The translations under genes were made by a program, and so were the position numbers. The notes beneath the pieces are model-generated. The model did no database searches. It saw only the letters and a list, made by a program, of their open reading frames with translations, and was not told the origin of the DNA. 64,000 nt of DNA. Origin: Rugalucina vietnamica. Lineage: Eukaryota; Mollusca; Bivalvia; Lucinida; Lucinidae. The DNA lies in the NCBI GenBank assembly GCA_964017185.1, contig OZ024873.1, positions 50,950,760 to 51,014,759 of the forward strand. Direction: 5' to 3'. Positions 40,260 through 51,725 of this stretch are shown here, one piece after another; the first letter of the stretch is position 1; each line of letters begins with the position of its first letter.

Positions 40260-41540
40260 GTAGTCTGTGGAGTATGAGCCATGTCGACCCGGGAACAACC
40301 TAAGTTAAAGAGTATACGTAGCTCGCATTCTTCGATACACAACTCGTACAACTGGCAGCATGAGGTGCTACAATTTTTACGAGTACGTACCATAACGCAG
40401 CAGTTCCGATACGCCGTGCATACGCCAATAACATGTATAAGAATGCAACGCAGCAGATACTCCTAATACGCCACGTAAACGTAACGATTAATAGCTTTGT
40501 CACATATTCACGTATCTGCGGCGTAACGGTATCGCTCGCATATCTATGATAATGTCGATACCCCGAGGTCTGAGCCGTATCAGTTTGTTCAAGCGACGTA
40601 TGTAGGTCACGTACGTTTGACGTTCCTACTACGTTCCCGTGGCGTATCAGTGACGTATCTGTATTCGTATTGAATTTCACTTTCGTATGTACGGCGTATC
40701 CAGGCGTATGTGCTACGTACGTGTTACGTATGTATGGCGTATGAAGTGTACGCGTGACGTATCTACGGCGTATGTACTACGTTCTATTCTTAACTGCGGC
40801 GTATCTGTTCTGTACCATTTGCTTTTTAAAATCTATGAGAACAAACGGTTGTGTTCACTTTGTTCATACAATTCGAACATTTTTAATTTACTGTTATCAA
40901 TTACTATGGCGGCCCCCGTGGCCGAGCGGTTAAGAGCGCTGTTTCTTAATCACTCGATCATCTCACCGCTGTGTCTGGTGTGGGTTCGAGCCCTGCTCTG
41001 GCCACAAGTGAGACAAGCCAAGTTCTGCTTGCGGGTGTGTCAGGTGGTTTTTCTCGGGGATCTCCCGTTTTCGCCCCACCTACTGATTGGCCCGTCTCAT
41101 ATGAGCTGAAAGAATCTTGAAAGGGACGTAAAACTGAATTAAAAAAAAAATACTAGTATCAAAGGTCGAAGATGCCACAGGAGAAATCTGGATAATCTAG
41201 ATTAACACCGAAGGAAAAAAAACAAGGGGGGGGGGGTTGACATCTCCAAGCTCCCAATACTGGTCTAAAGACGAAATGAAGACAGAGGCTACACTGGCCA
41301 AGCGTAGCCTTAAAAGAACCCTACACGGCACCCCGGGCCGTGAGAAACATCTGATCCATTACTTCGGAAAAACGAAAACATTTATATAGAAGCATTAAGA
41401 TTCTAATACTCCTTATTTCCACATACTCCACAGCAGCGAAACGTACATAGCACATACGCTATTGATACACGTACGTCGCTGATACGTCGTAGATACGAAA
41501 AGAGATTCGAGGATACGACACACATACGTCACACAGCTAA
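40260..41540. mobile_element. CGTA-word-rich element, split by a SINE
   Basis: Both flanks of the SINE (40270-40800 and 41420-41530) are packed with loose variants of GCGTAT, TACGTC, ACGTAC and GATACG, far denser than the surrounding AT-rich DNA. GTCACATATTCACGTATC and its inverse-like CATACGTCACACAGC occur at either side. This looks like the subterminal word clusters of a non-autonomous DNA transposon. ORFs here follow the repeat words. Confidence 0.55.
40908..41148 (+). mobile_element. tRNA-derived SINE, S family, copy 5, complete
   Basis: Head GGCGGCCCCCGTGGCCGAGC, B box GGGTTCGAGCCC, body and GGGACGTAAAACTGAATT plus an A10 tail. It is almost the same as the copy at 20211. Confidence 0.93.
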
Positions 41541-42029
41541 AGCTCTCGGGCTTGATAATGGAGTCTCGGGTTGATACTGCGGGCGATAACCAAATTGCCC
41601 ATGTGATTAATCTCTAAGTATATAATGGGTTCATAACATTTTATAAACATATCAAATCATATTATTCGTGTATCATAGTTTGATCTTTACATGGATCTAG
41701 AAAAAGCCTCTTTGGTGTAGTTTTGTCAGGCAAAACATGGCCATGTTTTCCGTCCTGAGCTTCTCTAGATCTTCGGGCGAGACATTAAACCAAGATCCCG
41801 TCCTCGTGTGACCATAGCTGTTGACTGGGACGTAAAAACCAAATAATCAAATCAATTGAATGCACATGACTGTACCATATCTACTGTCCAAATGACGACT
41901 TTTCTACCTAAAACTAGTATCCCTGGGTTTCAGCATATCGCTATTAGCGTTTCCTGTTAGTGTGCGGATTTGGAATTTAATTGTTTTAGTTCCTCTGCAT
42001 TTTTACTTTTTAAATGTTCCTTACGTTCT
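41541..42029. other. No gene recognised; possible SINE tail
   Basis: GACCATAGCTGTTGACTGGG then ACGTAAAAACC at about 41808-41840 is a SINE-type tail. The rest is unassigned. Confidence 0.4.
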
Positions 42030-42195
42030 AAGGAATGTCGGGACGGACTCACCGCTTCCGGGGTTTTAACCAGCACTCTGGGATGTTAATGTGTCTTACT
42101 CAAGGACACAGCACTATGCCACCAGTGGGGATCGAAAAAAAGACCTGTCCACATGGAGTCATATGCTCTATCAGAACGTCACTGCGCTCCCCTAC
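42030..42195 (-). mobile_element. tRNA-derived SINE, minus strand
   Basis: TTAATGTGTCTTACTCAAGG, CCAGTGGGGATCGA and GCTCTATCAGAACGTCACTG form the inverse of the head and body at 39425. Confidence 0.65.
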
Positions 42196-43248
42196 TTTTT
42201 AGGGTCAACCACATAGAATGAAGTCAAATGAATGGAAACGTCAGAAATGATCAAAACTTTACTGTAGATATATCGTCTGACTTCATGCAATAGTATTAAT
42301 ATCATTTCATCGGTGAAAAATATCACTTATAAATACTATGCACATTAAATTAATCAATTTTAACAACATTCGCATGTCTCTGCACATAATGAATTAAAGT
42401 TATATTTGCTTGGCGCGACAGCGTCAAGCAATTGAAACGGAATGAGGATTTCTCCTCAATCTGTGGGTTTTTTCCTTCAACCTATGGTGTTTCCCTTTGA
42501 CATCCAGGGGCCTGGTTCCAGTCGCAATATTTCGCTACACTTCTTGCATAATAAAGCAATTGAAGACGGAAACTAGACTTGCTCTCCGTCGTTTTTATAA
42601 GGACTTGTGGGAAGAATGACGTATTTGGATCTAACGTTAAACATTTAGGTGGCGTTCTGGGCGGATAATGTTAAAACCCGGAACTTTGTGCTAGGTCCGA
42701 CCAAGTACGAAAGCTTGAAATCCACCGTAGCGAGGAAGTGTTCATGACCGATGTGATCCATCGAGTTACCGAAAAACCACAACACACGGTCAAATAATGG
42801 TATATACAGACTAGCCAAGCGTTCCTTTTAACAAGGAAAATTTATTTAAATATAGGCGTAAGTGGTAACCAGCAAGCGAAAAAAAAATCGAAAAAGCAAA
42901 CCTTACGGCGATACTGACGTAACGTCACAAATTAAGACGCATGATCAAAACTTGCAAGTCTGCTTAGTTTGGGAAACCAAATCATGCTTAAGCAACTGTT
43001 TAGACATCAAAACAAAGAAGAAAGTTTAATTACCGAGAAACAAAGATCGTTAGTTTTTTAATTATCGCCTTACAGTTACGTTTCTTATTAGGAGTTCCCC
43101 TATCTCATAAGCATGACGCGTTAGTTGCCACTGTATTGGCTACATTGTGCTTTGTTTGTCTTGTTTTGTTTTTCTGAAAATCCATGGGAATCAAGTAACC
43201 CGAAATTAAGACAATTTCGACCACTTGGCGAAACGTTGACGTCGTTTG
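42196..43248. other. No gene recognised
   Basis: Mixed-composition sequence; I found no exon, tRNA-like box or shared repeat. Confidence 0.45.
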
Positions 43249-43448
43249 TTTTTTTTTTCTTATTTTTGCTCCAAAACATAGATTGTGGGTACTCGTTAGA
43301 ACCGCCTCACCGAGGCGGTTCTAACGTGTACCCACAATCTATGTTTTGAGCAAAAATAAGAAAAATATATCAAAAATCTTCTGATGAAATATTCAATTTT
43401 TGCAACTGAAAAAAAATCTATATATTGCATGGGCTTGTTTTCCTAATG
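43249..43448. mobile_element. Foldback MITE family B, copy 12
   Basis: It starts within the arm (TTTTTCTTATTTTTGCTCC), has a near-perfect central palindrome, and ends GGGCTTGTTTTCCTAATG. The outer left arm is missing. Confidence 0.87.
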
Positions 43449-43524
43449 TCAAGTTTTGATATACACTGGTTTTCACTGTAAAGTATAAAATAACTTCATT
43501 TATTTCACTTTTAAACATGAACCC

Positions 43525-43940
43525 GGTTGAGCCACGTTTTGGTGTGTTCTAACACAGTGTTGTCACTATGCAGGCCGGTGGATCCCGGTTTTACTTCGGT
43601 AAATCCCGATGTTAAGCCGGATGGTTGTCAACGATGATCATAGTGTCGGTGACGACCGGGCCCAAAACGGGCTTTCACGGTGGATAATCTTTTAAAGGTC
43701 TGGTTCGTCATAAAGGAGTTCCGGTGAAGGGACAGCTTCATGAGCTTGTGTCGAATAGCACGGTGTCGTCGGATCATCACTGTTTATCATGCTCGAACGC
43801 TTTGTCCCGGTGTCGCCAAGTTCTGCACCGGAATGTCCCGGCTTGCCACGCATGTCCATGGTGGCGCTATGGTTCTATCCCGGTCCGACACGGTCGGTTC
43901 ATCCTGGTTAACTGTAGATAATCCAGGGCAGTTAGAACAT
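43525..43940. repeat. CCGG-word-rich block
   Basis: Loose variants of GATCCCGGTT, CCCGATG, GTGTCGCC, CACGGTG and TGTCCCGG recur at irregular spacing across about 400 bp of otherwise AT-rich DNA. GTTCTAACACAGTGTTGTCAC marks the left side. It may be one subterminal arm of a transposon; the partner arm is unclear. Confidence 0.45.
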
Positions 43941-44215
43941 GGCTTAAGCATCTCCCCAACACCTACGAGCATTAAACCGTCTTCTACTATGTAAGTTAGC
44001 ACCGTACTTCTTTGCCTAAAAGAATAATATAATACAACTATAAGTTTAATGAGGTAATATTGTGCAAACGAGCAAAATTAGTGGAAGAGGACAAGTCTGC
44101 AGCAAGATAACTACGATAACTACTTCCACCGTGCAGTGTTCTTCAACAAGGCACTTTTAAGCTTCGCATAACACTGGTTGACACCCAGAAACCCAGGTAC
44201 CGCTGGCGTCGTCCC

Positions 44216-44322
44216 AACATGACTGAATATTGTTGATTGTGACATAAAGTCAGAACCATGGGTTTTGTTTGGATCTGACTTCATGTCACTATCAACAATA
44301 TTCAGTCATGTTGGGACGACGA
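44216..44322. repeat. Hairpin with ~45 bp arms
   Basis: CGTCGTCCCAACATGACTGA through GACATAAAGTCAG is followed, after about 22 nt, by its inverse with two or three differences. GTCCCAACATGACTG is also a SINE-tail motif, so this may be two inverted SINE tails. Confidence 0.85.
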
Positions 44323-44381
44323 AATGAACAAAAATGTGTATGAAAAGACCGAAGTGGTTTTCAAAATGACATGGGTTCCAA

Positions 44382-44414
<33 letters not shown>

Positions 44415-45417
44415 ATTCGGGTACGAAACGATTGGACACCATAGTGAAAATAAATGAAAATGTATCACTCAATGAAAATTTTACCTCAGCCCTCTCAATA
44501 GGTCTTGGCAGAATCTGTGTCTGGCTTTCACTAACAATGCCTAAAACGATAAAATCATGCAATATGACCTGGTATGTATAACATGAATGATTTATTGTTA
44601 CTGGTTATATGAATTGAAAAGTGTGATGATCTGTCATTATCGTAATCTTAATGTACAGCTCGACACAGTTATTTTCCTTTGAGAAGCGAATACTTGTCAT
44701 AAGTAGTCACAATATACCCCGTATCGAACCTCAATTAAAATAGATCTACAGTACATGTACATGTAATAAAATCACTTCCAGCTGTTATACAATATCTAAA
44801 TTGGAGGTGGACAAGGTGCTATTCTACAGATTTATATATACGCCCATCCATGTGGCACCTCAGTGGCTCCTTAAGCTTAACTGGCTTAAGCGGAATGCGT
44901 AAAGCGAAATGCAAAATATACAGTACATGTACATGAGTGTTATTATTTAGCTTTATGTTTGAAAAACAGAACTGAAACTGTACCCTTACCAAATGTCTAG
45001 AAGTTTTGAAGTCGCCTCGTCATGTGACCTCATAACATTCCTCATACTCCCCGCTCCCCATCTCCTCCATATTCCATTGTAGAATCATTGGATTTTAATA
45101 TCTTTTGTGTCCGCATTCAGGCATTGACGAACCGCTCATGGCTACATGTTGTTTACATTTTATTGATGACGCGAGACTATGTGAGTGCGCAAGCCTACTA
45201 CGGTACCCCGCCTTAAGTCACGCCTAGAACTCTTTATAATATTTGGGGTAGAATCGAAAAATGTAAATAAGGCAAAATTAAGGCATTTCCCTTAATTTTA
45301 GCTCAAATTAAGGCGCGTAAATGAGTATTTTAATGCCCATGTTTAGGCACCATTTTAGTACAAAACTTATGACCCAAAAAAAATTTTTTTCACATATAAA
45401 ATTGATTGAAAATATAC
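44323..45417. other. No gene recognised; A-run at 44382-44413
   Basis: A ~32 nt A-run after the hairpin suggests a SINE or LINE tail. The remainder is unassigned. Confidence 0.45.
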
Positions 45418-45495
45418 TGTGACTTTAAACCCAGGAAGCGTTGGCTCCGTCCCGACATTGACTGAAAAATTGTTGACTGGGGCGTTAAGCGTAAA
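45418..45495 (+). mobile_element. SINE 3' fragment
   Basis: CCCAGGAAGCGTTGGCTCCG, TCCCGACATTGACTG and GTTGACTGGGGCGTTAAGCG match the SINE body at 1200-1260. Confidence 0.65.
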
Positions 45496-45590
45496 ACAAA
45501 ATCCTACTTCGAAATTTTTCGTCAGAATTCTCTCTCCTTCGCTCGCTCTCTCGAACACACAATATGATGTCAAGAATGTGTGATAACAAA

Positions 45591-45826
45591 TGAGCCGCGT
45601 CATGAGAAAACAAACAATATGGTTTTCAAACTGGTCTGACACAAATCGAGCTATACAAGCACAGACTATGGCTAATGGCATGAAATTTTGGATTTAGAAA
45701 GTAGAGCAATTGTATTATCCGCGTAGCGAAAACAATGACGCTGATCAGCTTCACAGTCACTGCGAAGCTGATCTGCGCCTTTGTTGTCGCATATGCGAAA
45801 TATTTGTTTTCCCATGACTCGGCTCA
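45591..45826. mobile_element. Palindromic MITE family A, copy 13
   Basis: Ends GAGCCGCGTCATGAGAAAAC and inverse, long arm left, hairpin right. The flanks TAACAAAT and AAACAAAT could be an 8 bp target duplication with one change. Confidence 0.88.
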
Positions 45827-46417
45827 AACAAATTTGAACGACTTTTCAATAACCACCACGGTTATCACAGTGTATATCCGAGCGTATGCAGAACAGACGG
45901 TTACGGAACGGACAGACGTTTACAGGAGCACGCGCTTTTTCGCGCCAAAAATGTTTTGTACAGTTTTTCATCCAAAACTGTACGCTTCGAATGTATTGTT
46001 ATATCGGCCTTGCATGTCCATCTGCTATCTTCCAAAACACCATAATTTCCGGCATGGAAGCCTTGTAGTTTAAGCAGAATTTTGTTGCTTAGCAACAAAA
46101 ACATTACGGAGCGGAACAGTCTACAGATTCGTTTATGTTACGGGGCGGAACAGACGTAGCCTACGAAAAAAACAGACGAATCAGCATACGGAGCGGTCAC
46201 AGACGGCCATGAATACTACATGAACAACACTGTGATGTCAAATATAACACTTTGCGGCAACCTTCTGTATTGTAGCACTCGAACGTGACCAGATGGAATA
46301 CACCTGGTGACCTGGATCAGCATCGTACATGTATCAGAATAGCATCGACTATGTTGTGAAAACAAGAAGTTGTTTGGGGGCAAACAGCAGATCAGAGAGA
46401 GAGAGGGGGGGGGCAGA

Positions 46418-46566
46418 GGTCCCGATAGCTCAGTGGTTAAAGCGCCCGCTTCGGGGGCGAGATGTCGTGGGTTCGCCCAGGCCGCGCCATATCAAATGCG
46501 TTAAAATATATGATACCAATGGCTTCCTTGGTGCTCAGCATCACGAGGCAATCACGGCTTTTCTTG
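46418..46566 (+). mobile_element. tRNA-derived SINE (third family)
   Basis: TCCCGATAGCTCAGTGGTTA (A box) and GTGGGTTCGCCCAGG (B box region, one base short of a normal T-arm) are followed by CAAATGCGTTAAAATATATG. It lies after a GAGAGAGAGGGG run. Confidence 0.7.
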
Positions 46567-47012
46567 TCCTTTAAATATAGTATCACTAATAGTGCATATC
46601 TAACAATAAATTATAAAATAAAAGACTGAAAAAAGTCTGAAAAGGTCCGATAATAAGACTCATGTCTGTTTTAACCGGAGGTCTATATGGAAGGCTGGCA
46701 TTCGTGCTGAATACGTTAGTAATATAGAGACCCTAGAATTTCGGTCAAAGGAAAAGGTTCCCTGTTTGCATACTCAGTCCTTAAGCAAAGTCATCAAGCG
46801 AACACCCACCTCCGTACACACCGGTGGGAGTACTCTCCAAAGCATCGGTCGTATATTCCAAAGTCTTTCCATATATGAATGATGCGTGAGAATCAGCCAA
46901 GACGCCGCAAAAGGGAGCTTGCGGCGGGAGATAAAATCTTTGGCGTGATTTGTAAGCATATATGATTCTGTCATGCATCTTACTTATTTGATTTACTCGC
47001 AGTTTATTACTA

Positions 47013-48780
47013 TACACATGGAAATAAGTTAGGGAACACCTGTAATAATGTGACTTCCACTGTTACGTGCCAGGCGTAACTAGAATATTAAGGAAACCAA
47101 CAAGTTGGTTAGCCAGCAACAAGCTTTGTTTAAAATTTAACAAATCTATTTAGAAGTGATTTAACCAGTTATTACATGTGAAACAATCAAAAGCATATAT
47201 ACAATCAAACAAAAATGAATGTACAATACCTTTCAAGATGTTAATTCCCTTAAAGAATGTCTGAATGTCCCTCAGAATTTTTTAACACAAGTCTGTATCA
47301 GTTTCTGATCCCAAGAATTAAAGTTTGTTTCAAAATAGCACTATGTCCCAATCCAGAATCGAATATCACAAAGTAATCCAAGAATAGGTTTAAATTCCAG
47401 TAAGATAGATTTTGACTTCTTAATAGTAACAGTACCCAAAGATTGTCCTTATGAAAATTTGTAGCCCTTATATAGCACTGAGGAACATTCAGGATTCTTC
47501 CAGCAAATTCTATGATATCATATACTAAAAATAACAAGTTGTTTACCAAAATTTAATGTTTTGGAATATTCTAGAGAGGCCATTATCCTTCCAGAAAATT
47601 CCACAATATTCTTTTGACATAAAAAAAAGATTTTTCTAGAAGATTCTACATCTTTGGTTCTTCCAGATTTTTCCGGACTTTTCCGTCAAAGAACAATTTG
47701 AAATTTCTAGAAAATTCTGAAGTAAACAACCTGTTTATGTCCAATATCTGGGACACTAAAAGTAAATAATTGCTAAGGACAACAAGTAAACATCATATGT
47801 ATAACATCATACTTTCCTGGGCATACTCCCTTGGGAAGTTTACCAGTACTGAATGCACATCTTTCAACAAGTAACTGTCATACATAACACCACCTTTGGA
47901 CTGTATATATCCTTCTTTGTAAAATATATGAAGAATATTTTGACAACTTGTCAGAATCTGTAATATACAAAGTTGCTTCTATGTGAAAATGGTTAGCATC
48001 AAACATTATCTGTGGCGGACAGTGGCCATCTTTAATTAAGAAATTTTTTGCTAAATTTAAGAAACGCACTGCTAGTCGTGCCATAACTTCATCATTTGAA
48101 CTCGCATTGTCGTAATTTTTCGCAAGCATAAATCTGAGACATTGCTTGTTGAACACTGATCACAAATTCTTTATTTTCTGACCGACTGTCGGCGGTAGGT
48201 CCATACTTTCCCCGGGGTAGGTTTCTTGGTCAAGTTTTGTTCTTTGGGTATACATTTTGCAGGTTGTAAATGTTGGGTCAGATATTCGATATGACCCTTT
48301 AGGAATCCAAACATGAACGTTCTGGTTATAGTGCCCTAGCGGAATTATTCTTTTGCGGCTTTATTTGCAAAATATCCAAGAATTTTGCTTTCCATAGACA
48401 TCAATGCAAACAGTAGATTTTGTATGATTAGCTGCTTTAGAGATGACGCATGAAGTTTAAAGTCCGAAGTCGTTTCTTCATTCAGAACGATCAGATTCAA
48501 CATTTTATTCCTGTTTTGCTGTCAAAAATTGAGTTTTGCGGAGTGCAGAAGCAAAAAGGCAAACTTGTATTCCGTAAAAGTGAAGTTTTTCACATATGGC
48601 ATATTGTATCTTCCGTAGTACAAAGACAAAATGTTGTGAATTTACATAACTTGGTCTGTAGCTAGGCCAAGGTATGAAATATGTGATAAAAATTTCAGTA
48701 TCGCCAGAAAAAAGGAAAACGGATTTTTTCAAACTTTCCCCAAGAGCTAAAAGTGTTCCCTAACTTATTTCCATGTGTAT
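47013..48780. mobile_element. Element H, Tc1/mariner-like, nested in G
   Basis: The ends CACATGGAAATAAGTTAGGG then AACAC are inverted at both sides and bounded by TATA, consistent with TA target duplication. It is about 1.77 kb, long enough for a transposase. I recognise no DDE motif in any frame; the best minus-strand ORF (47878-48156) matches nothing I know. It is probably non-autonomous or strongly decayed. Confidence 0.78.
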
Positions 48781-49965
48781 ATTTAGCCATGCTTGTCCAT
48801 ATTAACACGATGAAGCATCGGAATATGAACATGATGAAGCATCGAATGAATCCATGTTGTTATGACGTACGCCATAAACATTTATTAAAGTAAGGATTTA
48901 GAATTTTAGATGTCATGACAAAAACCTGTCGGGAAATGGCTTCCGCTGTCTGATTACTCATTGAAGTGCTAGTGTCGTCTAGCTGTGACAAGGACACAAT
49001 ACCGACTGTCAGCCACTAGCTAGCTGCGATCCACTGTATACTGGCCGATTGAGATGGCATAGTTGTTCATGACACTGCACCTGGGTTAAAATTGTTTGAT
49101 TTCTTATTTTATTGTTATATGATAGAAGTGAAATACTTTTCTGTTTACACAACACTCAATGAAACTGCTAATTCGACACGTATTCTAAAGCTCGCCTACG
49201 TCTGTTCCGTTTCGTATGGAAATGCGTCATTTCGTCTGTTCCGCTCCGTACAAACGACTGTACCGCCCCGTAACCATGAAATTACCATACGCTTCAGAAA
49301 AAAAACAAATCTTGGCTATTTTTACTGGAAAACATATAAAATATTTAATGTCTGGTGGTTCAGGACATATTTAACTACATACGGACTAAATCCAAAAGGT
49401 TGACAATGGCTTATTTTGCAAGCAATCTCGACACACAGCCAAAAAAAAAATACAAAATATGCCATTTTTCACACGTCTTGGGCAGTTATGGCGAACCCCC
49501 TGAAAAATCATTGTGCTCTTGAGCACAGACAACTAGACGGGTATGTATGCAACACATCTGCTCTAGTTTGGTCTCAATATTTGCATTAGTCACTTTAAAA
49601 GAACGGAAAAACATTTTTGGCGCGAAAAAGCGCGTGCTCCTATAAACGTCTGTCCGTTCCGTAACCGTCTGTTCTGCATACGCTCGGATATACACTGTGT
49701 ATATGCACGTGATTTAATGCAAAAAAAAAATCAAAGTGGGTTAACACGTGGCTGTGTTTTGCGATTAAAATGGAATATTTGTGAGGGGAATAAATTAATG
49801 TGAAAATTCGCATTTGTGCAATTACTGGACGAGTACATCTATCGTCAGCGGTTATTATGAAGCGCTTCTCGAGGGTTACATTTAATAGTTCTAGACCATA
49901 TCTACACAAAAGGATAATACTAGACATGGGATCTATGTTTGGCTTCAGTGACATCTTAGACTATC

Positions 49966-49974
<9 letters not shown>

Positions 49975-50012
<38 letters not shown>
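49975..50012. repeat. Poly(T) run
   Basis: About 38-40 T residues, perhaps the tail of a lost minus-strand retroelement. Confidence 0.9.
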
Positions 50013-50013
<1 letters not shown>

Positions 50014-50499
50014 TTAAAGAAAACATCCACATTTTGCTTTAAGAAAACACCCACAAAACAAACTGATCCGATGACGATATGGCTAGTTAAAGTACAGGTT
50101 TATCACACGTCTTTTAACGCGCCCTTAGGCTTAGAAAAAATAGAGGTGGAAGGAATTCCGAAACTTTCAACGAGGAATAATACGAAGTACATGCCTATTT
50201 TTACTGATCACACTTATGTACTACGGCTTCAATGATCATATGTTTTCGTAGACCTGTCCGAAAGTTCAACTAAATTTTGTTCTGCATAGACCTCAAGATA
50301 GTATACGGTAGTATATGGTATATGAATTCGTAATTTTGTCAGTCAAATGTCGATTTGATAGATTTTTAATTACGCTATATTCAGCGTAACATCGTAATGG
50401 AACAAAGTAACGTTACATGTAGTCCGGTCAGTCACGTACTTTAACTGCAGCCCAGTTACGACAGGTACAAGTTAATCACATACTTGTAACCAGTCACTA

Positions 50500-51000
50500 G
50501 AATCGGGATCACGCTTTCAAAACATTCACCAAGAAACCAGTATTCCGGAAATAACCATGCATATCACTACTTGTATGCAAGTCGTGTGTGTGTAAAATAG
50601 TTCCATAACTTGGCTGTCGAAGGATGGTCTTGATTTTACTGAAGCAGCCTTCAACCGCGGGTATGTCTGGGGAGTATTTGGGCGTGATCCCTGTCGTGCC
50701 AACCACTGTTTGAGAATCTGTGATTTCCCTGAATGGTGGATAGCGGCGTTATCAACCACCAACACATCGCCTGGCTTCAACGCTGGAGTGCCATATTCCG
50801 TAACTGTTTCAACACACTCTGTGATGAAGCCCGCAAATGTGTATGAATCGGAAGCACCTGTTGTGACATTGTAGTGTATCGCCCCCTGTAGTCATGCAAA
50901 ACTAAACAAAGTTGCATAAACCAATGCAGTTTTAAGCTGTCACGTTTGACATCGTGGAATTTCGCCATAAAAAGCGCACGGCAGCCATAGAAAACGAAGA
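50500..51000 (-). pseudogene. DDE (IS630/Tc1-like) transposase remnant
   Basis: On the minus strand: HYNVTTGASDSYTFAGFI, then LKPGDVLVVDNAAIHHSGKS with the catalytic Asp of the VVDNA(A/S)IH motif, QILKQWLARQG, and in a shifted frame KYSPDIPAVEGCFSKIKTIL. The latter carries the YSPD-x-P-x-E motif with the last catalytic acidic residue (Glu). The upstream part (MAKFHDVKRDSLKLHWF) is in yet another frame. At least two frame breaks and a missing N-terminal half mark it as dead. This is the fold of DDE_3/IS630-Tc1-mariner transposases. Confidence 0.85.
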
Positions 51001-51477
51001 CATACTTTCAAACTGCTTTGACACTGTCTTGTTACCAGCACGATGTGCATATGACTATCATGTGTTCACGTGTATTAATGTTTAAGCAAGTTCGATTGTT
51101 TCAAAAATCGTAGTTAAGTTCCTGATGCTATTATTCCGCATGATCAGGCGTTTTGTATATGTATATCAAAATTTGCGTAAAAGAAACACTAAACTAACAT
51201 TGAAAGCGCTTGAAACTGAACTTTTACTCTATACATCTGAATGCTCCTCCTGTCAGTCATCGTAGTAGGCAACAAAAACGAAATTTTATCATCAACTTCT
51301 AAATACATAATTGGTTTATACCCCACTCACGCTGCGTCCAGTTGATTTTATCAGTTAATGAATATTTGCTTAATAGTTTTGCTGATCTTTGATACATATA
51401 AAGTCCTGTCAGTTAAGGTGTTGTAATGTCGGGATGTTCACGTCCGTTTTCAAATATCAGTTTGTATATCATATTAT
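51001..51477. other. No gene recognised
   Basis: It may contain the eroded 5' part of the transposase element; I saw no motif. Confidence 0.35.
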
Positions 51478-51572
51478 TGAAAGGTAATGATCAGGAAACA
51501 GCACAATCGGAATAAATCCACCCCCTCCAAAAAACCGAGATGGGAAAAACTAAATTGACAATCAGGTGCTAT
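51478..51572. mobile_element. Element E, end fragment
   Basis: AAAGGTAATGATCAGGAAAC, then a GCACAATCGGAATAAATCC block and AACCGAGATGGGAAAAAC: the first ~95 bp of element E only. Confidence 0.7.
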
Positions 51573-51612
51573 ACAAAGACAAGAACGCCGCGGAGGTCAG
51601 CATACGACCTAT
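51573..51612 (+). mobile_element. Head of a P1-type tandem-core element
   Basis: ACAAGAACGCCGCGGAGGTC matches the head of P1 at 3178. The tandem core is absent, so it is either a truncated or a core-less copy. Confidence 0.6.
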
Positions 51613-51671
51613 ACACTTATGTACTTCCGATGCTTTGTAATCCCTAAAAGTCATGCTTTGTGTTTCATACA

Positions 51672-51725
51672 TCGTAGGTACACATTAGAACTGCCTCGCC
51701 GAGAACGGCCACGTTTTCCTGATGT
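51672..51725. mobile_element. Foldback MITE family B, minimal fragment
   Basis: GGTACACATTAGAACTGCCT then CACGTTTTCCTGATG: a core piece joined directly to the right terminus. Confidence 0.65.

Larger units (their letters stand above)
45869..49699. mobile_element. Element G, ~3.8 kb, with GC-rich inverted ends
   Basis: The left end CACAGTGTATATCCGAGCGT, GCAGAACAGACGGTTACGG, GCACGCGC and TTTTTCGCGCCAAAAATG is found inverted at 49605-49699. Inside both ends are several copies of a TACGG(A/G)GCGGAACAGAC-like word. No intact transposase was seen. It contains a SINE (46418-46566) and element H (47013-48780). Confidence 0.82.

Noticed and set aside
40300-41109. ORFs of 126 and 140 codons as genes
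   Set aside because: They run through CGTA-word repeats and a SINE; no domain is present and composition follows the repeat words.
44324-44581. Lys-rich ORF
   Set aside because: Produced by an A run; no conserved part.
47878-48156. 92-codon minus-strand ORF in element H as a transposase
   Set aside because: No DDE/D motif or helix-turn-helix pattern that I can recognise; may be chance in AT-rich DNA.
49092-49403. 103-codon ORF
   Set aside because: Its second half follows the CGGAACAGAC words of the right end of element G.
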